From contig NC_047070.1 in assembly GCF_902459465.1 (NCBI RefSeq), positions 14,207,656-14,271,655 of the forward strand: a stretch of 64,000 nucleotides of DNA, written 5' to 3'. This DNA is from Asterias rubens. Taxonomy: Eukaryota; Echinodermata; Asteroidea; Forcipulatida; Asteriidae. The notes under the pieces are model-generated. The model saw only the letters and a list, made by a program, of their open reading frames with translations. It ran no database searches and had not been told where the DNA came from. Made by a program: the position numbers and the translations under genes. Below are positions 35,201 to 47,200 of the stretch, in pieces (position 1 is the stretch's first letter; the number at the start of each line of letters is the position of its first letter).

Positions 35201-38200
35201 GGGGTGGAGCTTAGTGGATCGGTCTATTGACTAGAGTGATACTCGAACCAACAAACTCTGAATTAACATGCCAGCGCTCTGCCAAATGAGCTATATAGTT
35301 CCATTTAGGGGGGGGGGGGGTATTTTGTCAATATCTATATTGGGGGGGGTGTCAGTCTGAAGCCATACAATCCATAACTGCCAGATACAACCAGGGAAGC
35401 GGCAGCGAGGGGATCACCCTATGGGGATAGAACTTTTTATTTCGGGCATCAAATATTAAAAAACCTCAATGGAAACTGACTGGGTAAATTTTAAACTTTT
35501 TTAAACTTGGTTTATTAACAACATTTCAAAAGTCAACAGGATTTAAAAAAAATGCATTTCTGGTTGATTTTCTTACCTGCTGGATTTGATAATTTTCTGT
35601 AGGAGTTCCAAAGGTAGATCCCTCAACTGGATTTGAACCGAAAGCTGAAACAAAAAAATAGAATAGTCCATTGAGTGGAATCAGTTTGTTTGTTCCCCTG
35701 TTGTGGTGTTTGTTTGTTTGCTAAGATGATCTTCTCATCAAGGGAACTCGGCAAACTCCCACTAGGGGATATAAACACCAAGCTGGCAACAGCCAGTCTA
35801 TCGCATACAAACATCAGCGGTTCAGCCCCTGCGATTTTGAATTGCACAAATCAAGAAAATATGGATCAGTAACTGGGTGACAATACCTTAATATTCTAGT
35901 CATTGTGAAATCAGCAGTTAGCTTCATAGGATTCGAACCCACAACCTTGTGATTGCAAGTCCTGCAGTCCACATGACCACATTGAAATGTGACAAATTCC
36001 AACTAGCGCTATGATGACAAGTATTTTGTTAAACAATTACCCTGGGCTTACTCAATGCTACAAGGTTGATTTGTTTTTACAATTCGGATGGAAAGTATTT
36101 CCCCGTGTCTTTTCGATAAGAAACTGGATTCTTTTACGTGCATTACACAAAACATGGGACCTACGGCTTTACGCCTCATCAACACAATCCAACAATAATG
36201 GTTAAGTATCTTGCTTAAGGACACAAGTATGACGATCGTGACTCAAACCAGCAATCTGCTGAACAGAAATGCCTGAGCTAGAGTTTGGTTCTGTCGACCA
36301 TGACATGCCATGGTACAAGCCATTTACGGGCAGCTATGGTCTTTTAAGTGTTGGGTAAACAAACAAAACAGTTTTAAATACTCACATGGGGAATAAGATT
36401 AAGCTCCAACCATCTCTCACATGCATTGACCACTTGCCCCACTTTGTACTAAAACACAAGAGACATTGGTAAAAAAACAAAAACAAAAGTGTAACCACAA
36501 AAGTGTAATCAAATCTCAAATATACAAAAAGAGACATACATATGTACATGTTAGATGGTTAACTCATATACCCAGACCTGGAAATTAGGCATGCAACTGC
36601 CCGTTAGGAACATTTTCAAAGGCACTACGCAAGTGCGGAGCGAGGCAGCCAAACGCCACGAGACGTGATACCCACAATGGTACCCTAGAAAATGTTGAGG
36701 TTTATTATGCTCTTATTAGGTGCATTGTTAGCATGTACTAGGTTTATTTTACATGATTAAGTCGTACACTGTTGTTGCCAGGCATATATTAGACTAACAA
36801 ACAAAAATCTGGAAAAAAAACGCGGAAGAGTTGCATGCCTGGGAAATAGCCCACAGCACCAACAGCAATTGATGTGGTGCCGTGTGCTTCGCTGGTACCC
36901 TTTACATCCAATACAAGTTTGAATTTTTCACATTAAAACGCCCCTGTTAAGAGGAACATTGACGGCCCCTTCGAAGAACTAAATTCAAGGCCTGCATACT
37001 CCATGAATAATATCAACTGTCAGACAAGCCGTTTGTTCTGAAGCCTCCTAATAATCAATGTGCAAACAAAGAATAGTGACGTCTGTAAATAAACATCCTT
37101 TGAAGCCGGCCACATGAAGAAGTTACACTGTCTCAAACTGGGAGGTTAAATTACACACATACACACACACAAAGATAATTGGTTGATGTTTATGGGTTCC
37201 TATAATCACATTAACATTGCATGAAATGTACACACGATTAAATGAGGAAGTTTCATATTTGCTGCAACTGCGCACACGCAACTGGCAAGGTATAATTTGC
37301 ATTTAACGCTCATATGTACTTCAAAAAAATAAAAAAAATAAAAAATAGATACGCAATAAATATGCACTCGTGTGCAGAAAGACATCTGTTAAGTTAGATT
37401 TGTGCAGCGAACGGATCTTTTCATAAATTCATTGATTTTAACCTAGCATTCCTTCCAAATCTTGATCACAGATTTTCCCAATTTCCCTCCATGAAGTCAC
37501 TGCCAAACTTATGTTTCATACAGATTTCGAAAATAAGCGCAAGGTTTTTATCTTCTCTAATCGGGTTCTTGGCAACATACACTGCTTACACGAATCTGAC
37601 AAAATAATGTTAAAAATATTTGAGTGTGTTTAATTGAGGACAAGTGGAGATCAGTACCTTCAACCCAGCCTGGTGATACTTGCAAACCGTCATTGAACTC
37701 AGGTTCCTCAACATAATATCAGCACATCTGTTCACGAAAATAATCATTCACAAAAATTATCAAACATTGTTTTCCCCAGGCTCACTGTTGAAAAATACCA
37801 CATAAATCTGTTTAATAAGAAATTCAGTTATACTCAGCCGTCGATTTCAAAAAGAGTTAGGACTCGTCTTATCTCGAGTTAGGACAAGTAACTCGTCTTA
37901 ACTTAGGATTAATCTTAAGGTCTGCATGCCACAGTGCAGGGTTATGACTCGTTCTAAGTCCTAAGATTAGTCTTAAGTTAGGAAGAGTTTTGTGAAATCG
38001 ACGACAGGTAAACAAGCTTTTATGAAAATTGCACCTGACAAATAGCCTAATCAATTTTTGATACGAAGAAAAGGTCTTGCAAGAGCTGATCTGGGACCAA
38101 TTTCATAGAGCTGCTTAAAAGCACAAAATATTGCTTAAGTTTCTGCTTAGCAGACATGAGCAGGACATGTACATAAGACATGAAGTTTGGCTGGTAACCA

Positions 38201-41200
38201 TATGAGAAACATAAATCTAATGTGCTGAGCTTCTTTTTGTGCTTTAAAGGGAAGGTACACTATTGGTAATTGTCAAAGACCAGTGTTCTCAGTTGGTGTA
38301 TCTCAACACATGCATAAAATAACAAACTTGTAAAAATTTGAGCTCAATTGGTCGTCGGAGTTGGGAGAAAATGATGAAAGAAAAAACACCCTTGTTTGAC
38401 GAATGTGTGTGCTTTCAGATAGGAATAAAAGACTTCTAGCTAGAAGTCTTTTATTATTTTAGTGAGAAATTACCTCTATTTCAAAATCTATGCTACTTCA
38501 GAGGGAACCATTTCTGACAATGTTTTATGCTAACAACAGCTCTCCAATGCTCATTACCAAGTCAGTTTTTAAGTTAATATTTGTTTTGAGTAATTACCAA
38601 ACGTGTACCTTCCCTTTAACAACAGCTCTATGAAATATGGCCCTGATCTGATCAGTTTGGATTCATTTAACCTCAAACTCGATAGATCAACACACGATCC
38701 TACTGTTCTGTTTACCTTCTTTCCAAGTCCAGAAAACCTAGAGAGTGGGCAGATGCTAGAACTCCCACCACGTCACACTTCTCAACGTCAATGTCGTCAT
38801 GGTACAGGTTGCCCAGAGCAACAGCAAATGCTGGGGAAAACAAATAAAAAACATACCAAGTTTAAACTATTTAAAGGGTGGTTGCAGTGTTTTTTTTTTA
38901 ATAATTTAAACGATTAAACATGACTTTTTAAACCTAAAATATTTTTTTATATTTTTAATTAAATGCGCAAGTATTTTAAAAATGTTTTTCAAGAGATTAG
39001 GGGAACCCACCCCGCCCTTAAAAGGGGCATAAACGTGACGTCATGTCGGGAACCCGAGCAGTCGGGCCCCCTGGCTGTGTGCATATAGAGACGTGTGCAC
39101 TGTGTGGCCTGGTACCTACTAGGCGCGTGTAGTTAGGGACCAGACTCTTTTTGCCGACGATATGTTTGAATTCCCGACGTGACGTCGATGGTAGGGGAGC
39201 GGTAACAGACCACAAAAGCGGGGCATGACTTATTCGCTAATTACGCAAGTGAGATAATGTATGTCGGGGAAAAAACAAAACACATTTTATTGAGGTTCAG
39301 TACATATATCAGAAATAAATGACAGCAAAATTAACTGTTTTATTTTAATTCACTGCAGCATCCCTTTAAGAATATGGTATTCACGTTATTCTAATCAACT
39401 TAAACATCGGTGGTCTAGTTGGTATGGCACTGCTCTAGAATTGCAAAGGTCATGGGTTTGAATCCCACCTGAGTAATTTGCCAGTGATTTTGTTCACAAC
39501 TTTCTGCTTTTGTAGACCAAAACTAACATTCTTTAATACATCTGTGCAAAAATGTAGAGTCTCATTTCTCTCAGAATATTGTCATCTCAGCCCAATTTCA
39601 TAGAGCTGCTTAAGCAGAAAACACGGCTTTACAACTTTCTGCTTAGCAGATATGAGCAGGATACCAGGCACAATTCATACTTGTGACATGTATAGTTTGG
39701 CTGGTAACCTTATTCTAGTGAGCATAATGTTGTTATGCTTAGCCTTTTTGTGCTTAAGAAACTCTATGGCCCAATCTCATGAAGCTGTTTAGCAGAAAAT
39801 ACTGCTTGACAAATTTCTCTGCTAAGCACAAATTGAGTGGGCACCATGGCAACAGTGTACATTTTTAAATGTTGGCTGGTTACCTTTTTTTGCTAAGCGA
39901 GATTTCCCTGTGCTTAGCAGGTTTTTGTGCTCACAGGCTTTATGAAATATGACCCAGATGTTTTTGGACGTTAAAATAATTACCATTTTAAGGTTCAAAT
40001 ACGTCAAAGGCAATTTACACCACTTTAATGTGAGGTTAGAGACTTAATTTGTTCCCCACTCATCTGTTTCCCCCACTCACATGAGGGTTTCCATCTATTT
40101 GTCATTTCCCCTCTCCTCTTCAAAAAAAGAGTCCCCCCCCCCCCCCGCCCCCCGAGGGGAAAAAAAAATATATAAAAAAATGTAGGAATTAATAAACGAT
40201 TCCAGAGCAGTGTTTGGCAAGCCATTTCAGTCCAATTCCCAGGGGCAATACAAAGCTGACAAGCTGCTCCCTTGTATAAATTATTTATTTGTCTACCACC
40301 AGCTAGGCTTCCTAGAACATTGAACTATAATTGCAAGGCAATCTAAAAGCCATCGGCAGAAAGTGGTGAGTGATTCGCCATCAGCAATCACCGTTCGTTT
40401 GGTTTAAACCCAGTGTAAGGTTTCTATATCATCATGCAGTACTGCATGGGATAATTAATTGCTAACCAAAAAATCAGCAGGACACCTGTCAGAAGCAATA
40501 AGCATATTCTTGCATTTTAGCTAATAATCAACATTGCTAAGCAAGTTTTTAAAATATTTTGTTATACATTTATTGGTTTATTAAAAAAAAAAAACCATTG
40601 CAGCACATGGGCTGAATATTATTCAAAACACAACAAAATACATCAATGCAAGAAGGTAGGCTCTGCTTACCGTAAACAAAGAATCAGCTCTTACAGAAGC
40701 AGGGAATTCTGCGCTTAGGTCATGCGTATTACACAGGTTAATAGGGAATTTTTACTTTTGCGCATTATTTGCTTTCACAGCTAGTGCATATATTCAGTGC
40801 TATCACAGTAAGCGGAAAATGGTGATCTTAAGAGCAGAATTTTGAGGTAGAGCAATGAATGTTCGTAAAACATGTAAGCAGCCGTTTTGTGCTTATTTAC
40901 GGAGCCTCCCTTTAGCAGAATTTATATTTTATAAAGCTGTTTACCGTAAGCAAGGGTAAATGTTTGGCTAACCCGCTTACTTGAGAAATCATGGTGAAAT
41001 GTTCATGCTTACGCACATTTTTCTGGTGCAGTAAGCACAAAAATTTGCTTACGGGTACTAAACAGCTTTATGAAGTTGGGCCCTGACATAACAATAAATA
41101 TCTTTAACAAAAACCCAGAGGAAATTCTCACCATCTCTAGTCACCATGGAATCCCTGACTTTCAGTTTGAGCTTGGTCATGGTGTTGGTCCGAGCCTTGA

Positions 41201-44200
41201 CGATGTGTGCCGGGTGGTCAATCCGCCTCCTCTCCCCACCGTCCAGACTCCGAGGGCTGTCCGTCATACTCAGGCTATGACTGATGTCTTGGTACTCCGT
41301 GCTGTAGTGGTTACTCTTACTGATGTACTGGTCAAGGGTTGCCGACATCGGGTCACGATAGTAGAGCTCCGAGTGGGGTTTGTTTTCCGCCTTGCAGAGG
41401 AGCTCGGTGAGGGTGGAGGACTTCTGGATGTATGGACGATGGAGCTCCCAGTTTGTGTCTAGACACTGCAGGAGAATGTCTGGGAAAAAAAATGAAAAAA
41501 TAATAGGCTTTAAAACGACTTTCCGTTAAAATTCTGGTTGATTATGTTAGAACTGCTTCTCTGTAAAATATGAGAAGCTGCATCCAGAAAGAAAATGTGA
41601 ATTCTATTTACCAATATGACAACTTTGCTCTCACTACCTTGTGGATATGTCAGGGCCAGTGCGTTTGCTCTTGTGCTCTACGTTTAGTTCAGGTGTAGTC
41701 ATGAGAGTGCGGTCTGGTCCTGGGCCCAATTTCATCGCTCTGCTGGCTTACTGAGATTTCACCCCACTCTTTTCCCAGGGTTGACCCCAGGGAATAACGG
41801 CTGGCCTTTTCGCACTTATTTTTTTATGCAAGTCGCTTGACACACAAGGCCTGAAGGCCACTTGAAGGAGTGGGCTACAGTTATATTTTCCAGAAGCTGT
41901 TGCCACCTACTCCTAGGGCTGAAACAGGGTTACCCCTTTCACAGTCCATACGAATGTAGGGTATCATCAATTCGAAGCCTGGCCGGTACCTCCCCAATTG
42001 TAGCAAGTGTCACGACCGGGATCCGAACCCACACCCTGCTAATCAAACACCAGTGCTTGAATCCGGTGCTCTTAACCGCTCGCCCATGACATGATGATAA
42101 AATTACCCCTGACCTGCCCGACAAATGGGAGAGCCACCCCTACTCTGGAGTAGGGGTAAGTAGTAAAACCACAGGGTATTCTTGAAACGTGCAGCTGGAA
42201 CCCAGTGGAATAGGGACCTACATGTAGACGAAGGGACAGTGTGAAAATGCGCCGGCGAAACCATGGGTAAGGAACTCCTGGGGAGTTAAATGGAGAAAAA
42301 CTTTACCTGGTCCGAGTACACTGTGAATGGGTGCAGAGTGATAATGAAAGATGTCTACAGGTGTCGGTGATCGGGCAGATGACGGCTGAAACCTTTCAAT
42401 CGGTGACGGACTGTGGACAAACAAAACAAAGTGCAAGTGAGTTGTAAACTTTTTGACTGCTCGCTCACATACAGGGTTTTCGGCCATGAAATTCTCTATT
42501 GTACAAATTTAGGAGAAGTAGGCCTGGAAATAAACCGAGTCCAATAGGAGACTTTTGGGACGCTTGGTGGCAGCAGACTTACCAGGTAAATTCCATTGTT
42601 CTTGGTAATGTGCGCATGCTCAGAGCTACATAAACAATGGAAATTGTCTGGTAGGTCTGCTGCCACCTAGCTTCCAAAATCTCCCATTGAATCTGATAAG
42701 AATAAGCAATAGCATTTTTGAAGAAGTGTTTGGGTTTACCTGCTGAGTCTGCAAGGTGCAGTGCCTGGTGGCCTCGGCTCTAGTGATCTCTGTGTTGACC
42801 AACCATTGCTTGTCCGGGCATCAAGGGTCGTGTGTGGTCGATCTTCCAAGATATCTCTGCTGGGAAACTGGTATGGCCTCTCTGGGTCGCTGTTGATGCT
42901 TGTTGCTGGATTCTCAGCTGTAAAGTGGTTGAGTAAAAAATAATAATAATAAGGAAGAAGAACTCTTATTATCCGCTATAAGTCTTGACGCTCATGGCAT
43001 GGCTGCTATGGCTACAGCTGGTTTGCCGTGTCATGCGATTAAGTAACGGATGTCCTTAGCAACAACCGTAGCTGTAAGTGTAGCTGTAGCCGCCAATTTG
43101 GATATAGCCTAGTTATCAACCATTGCAAATCTCAAGATTTGTAACTTGACCCACCACAGAATTGTCCATAAGCCTGAAGGCCATGTCACACAAGAGGCAA
43201 TTTACAGGCAGCCAGTTCCAGGCAACCTCCAAGAAGGAATTTTATTCACATTTCGGTTTTCTCATTATTTTCTAGGGGAAAGTGAGTTACAGAAAGAAGA
43301 ATGTCTCCTGTACGGGCAAAGTGCTCTTTGTGCGTGCTGTGCAATTGGTTGCCATTGTGTGAAATACGCTTGAACATATTAGCGAGGTTTCCCTGCTTCC
43401 AGAAGCGATGTTTTTTTTGCTTACAGTAACCAGAGCCATGAAATTGAGCCCGCACAACTTTTAGTACCCAGAAGTTCTACCTACTCTGTCAAATTTATGC
43501 ACACACCAGCTCTGCGGGCAAAAATTAATCAATTCATTGAGCTGCTTTAGTAGAAAATATTGCTGATCAATTTTCTGCTAGGCAGAAATAAGTCAGATAC
43601 CTGTCACAGATTGAACATGCGACATGGTATTTTGGCTGGTTACCCTATTCTGGTAACCATAGTTTTGTTGCGCTTAGCTACTTTTTGAAATTGGGTCTAG
43701 GGCTGTGTAATTTAGCAGAAAACAGTGCTTGAAAAATTTCTTTGATAAACAAAAATTGAGTGGGGCACCAACTTAATGACATTTTGGCTGGGAAGCTATT
43801 TATGATAAGCAATACTTTTCTGTGCTTAGCGAGTTTTTGTGCCTACAGGCTTCATGAAATTAACCCCTGTTGATGTGATGTTTATTTGCAGCAACCTCTT
43901 ACCTGTCATGACAGCGACCATGCTGTCATTGTAAGGCTCGTTCAGAGACTTAATGGCTTGGGCTGTACCAAGGAGGTCTCCTCCCAAGGATTCTGGCAAT
44001 CTCCATCGGTTTGTTCCTCCTACCTGTCGCCGGATGCGGTACCGGGGTGACGCAGGATGCTGTGTATTGGTTAAAAACAGTATTCAATCATCAACTTAAC
44101 AAACATGCAGCCATAAAGGAGGATTTACAGTTAATAATAATATTTCCTCAGTTCTTATATAGCCAGGTATGTGAGTAACTATCCATGAAAAAAAAGAGGA

Positions 44201-47200
44201 AAAGAAAAAACCGGGTAAGAAAAAAAGAGGAAAAGATAATATTCCTATACTTTAGTACACAGAAAGTGAAGGAAAAAAGACAAAGTCTCACATGCCTGTA
44301 TTTTAAAAATATTTACTGCTTCGAGTGTTATGGTTAAAACTATGACTCCCGAGGTGATCCCCGGACCGTTCTATTTTCCCGAGGTGAAGCCGAGGGAAAA
44401 CAGAACGCTCCGGGGATCACCTCGGGAGTCATAGTTTTAACCATTGCACGAGTCAAAGCAGTCAATATTTGTTTTATAACACCCCAAACATTTCTAAATA
44501 CTGTACTATTAAGTTACAGGCCTGAATGCTACAATCCACGGACGACGCGAATACAGATTGCAAAAACTTTTTCTGTGCATGTAGTGTCATGTAATCCAAA
44601 ATGGTAACAGACTATTAATTTATCATCCTCGTACACGCAACGGACGTCTGGGTACTGCACGCTGTGTGCTAGTCTTCCCGACTAGCGCACGGCAAACTGA
44701 TGCACTATCACACGGCCGTCGTCTAGCAAAACTAAGACATATCATGTGACGCGCTCTAAACCAATGAAAAGGCAGAATATTGGTATAAGGGGTGTTTAAA
44801 GCACTTTATTTCACCCCTCTAGGAGTCTAAGCGCTCAGTATTTTTTCCTGCAAGGTGTGTGGAGCAACGTTTTGAAGTATGAGACCTATTCCTTATGATA
44901 TTGTGCATTGCAAACCATTTAAACCGTTTACAAGGTGATGTGGTGCAATATCCAGCTTATCAGACAAGGAACATGGTGGCAAACCCTCCTTTTTTGAAAG
45001 TGCACTTGGTTCTTGTCATACCTTACATAACACCAGGGGACCTACTGCTCTAACACTGTGAGTCCCATCTGAAGGATGCAGCAATAAAGGTTTTAAAAGT
45101 TAATTACTTAAGGACACAAGTGTCATCATCGGGATTCAAACCCACACTTTGCCGATAAGAACAACCAGAGCTGGACAATTGTCGGGAAGAAAAATAAAAG
45201 CCCAAACATTAAACTAATAACAGTTCTAAAATACCCCACCCTTAGAAATTACCAAAAGGCATTTTGGTCAATTTGTTGTACGCTACGAAAAGTTTTAGTT
45301 TGTTTCGTTCAGAACTTCAATATTTATTTTAATATTTGTGTGTCTTACCCTTGAAGGCTGTCTGCAGTCTACAACTACACCAACAAGTGCAGAGTACGGA
45401 GCAGTCTGTAAAGCACTGTAAATAAAAACAACAATACAAAAATATTTAACAAATGAATAATTAGTGTAAATTATTTATTACTTGTGGCAATGACACACCA
45501 CAATTATGAACAACAACTAGCATCACAATTTAAATGCAATTTAAGTCTGAAAATTTTACAATTCTCTTTCATTACCAGTAAATAAAAGGTGAAAGTATAA
45601 ACTAAGCTTCCACCCCCCCCCCCCCCAAAAAAGTAAATAATTAAAAACTTTCTTTAACGGCGTCTAGACACCCGGTCAAAAAAACTCTGAACGTAATTTA
45701 AAATCACAGCCCCCCAAAAATGGGTATTTAGTTTAAACCAACTGAAGACAATAAAAAAGAGGTTCATAACACGGTGAGCGTTAACAATTATTGAAAAAAA
45801 CCTTGGTACATTTGCCATAACTATGTTAATCTAAAAATAAACCTTCAGTCGGTGAATATAAACTGATCGAGGTTCAAGTGTGGTTGCTTAGTAACAACTG
45901 ACAGCCCTGCGCTTCCCATTTAACTACACATTAAAGAAAAAACAGAAACAAATTAAAGGGACATGTTCGATCAGGAAAGTAGCTCTCGGAAAATCGTTTG
46001 AATCCTTTTTTAAATTAAATGCATATGGTGTGAAAGATGTTTTTAAAGTAGAATATAATTATCATCACAAATAGGATGCCTCGAAATTGCATGGTTTTCC
46101 ATTTACTTTGCGAACAAACACGGTCGGCCATTTTATGGAGTCAAAAAATTTGACTCCACAAAATGGCCGACCGTGTTTGTTTTGACTCCATAAATTGAAG
46201 TGCCGTTATAGTTAATGGCGTACATTAAGAAAAACCATGCAATTGGAGGGTTGTGTGGATCATTATATTCTACTTTTGAAACATCTTTCTAACCATTATA
46301 ACAAGCGGTTTCAAGCGCTTTTCATAGACCAACTCGCCCGATCCGAGGCAACGTGTCCCTTTAAAGGCACCCCCCCCCTGCAACAGCAGGTCTACCCAAT
46401 ACAAACAGTAAGTGAATGTGAGCACAAGAGAACACAATGGAACTATGAATTTAACTTGAGTGCTTAAGGAGCTTTTTTAGAGGGTGGTAATGGTATGTTT
46501 GTCCAGCACTCTCTGATGTTTACACATTTTTGAAAGAGGATCGGCTACCATTTAACATGTTTAAAGAACTCCTATAAACATTTCAACTGTTAAAGGTATG
46601 GTGCATTGGGTTTGCCGGTTTATTGTTACAGCAAACACCCTAATGTGTTTAGACAAGAATTTGAGGTATCATGAATAGCTTAGCTGAATGTAATAGACCC
46701 TGGAGAGTGGTGTGCTTTTGATTGGCGACTCAGAGGATTTCTTTTTGAAATTGGTTTCCTTGCACAATCAAATTTGTGGAAATTTACTTCTTTCGTGAAA
46801 ACTACCATACTTCAGAGGGAGCCATTTTTTAAGAATGTTTAAATACTTTCAACAGCTCCCCATTACCCGCAACCAAGTAAGGTTTTAGGCTTACAATTAT
46901 TTTGAGTAATGGCCAATAGTGTCCTCTGTCTTTAAATCGAGTTGTTCAATCAATCTTTATTGAGCAAATCAAAACATACATAATATCAATAGGCAAAAGA
47001 TAAATATTGCACACTTCTGCCCACTTGCTTAGTTTTTATTAACACGAACACACGATTTACTCAAATGTTTCCCTTGAACAAACATCCAGCGAAGGCCTAC
47101 ATGTAGATCTATTTTCAGAAAGTGTGCACACAGCTCGTTTACAAAACAAACCCCCTTCACTTAGCATGCCCATGCAAGTCTTGACTTTTCAAACACTAAT

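Larger units (their letters stand above)
38096..38646. mobile_element. C-type TIR element interrupted by an A-type element
   Basis: Left ACCAATTTCATAGAGCTGCT, right AACAGCTCTATGAAATATGG; the A-type element occupies 38244-38619. Confidence 0.8.

Noticed and set aside
39408..39480. Functional tRNA gene
   Set aside because: Boxes A and B are present, but no acceptor stem pairing, and the sequence continues into a repeated SINE body. The heads at 33831, 7401 and 35228-35312 were rejected for the same reason.
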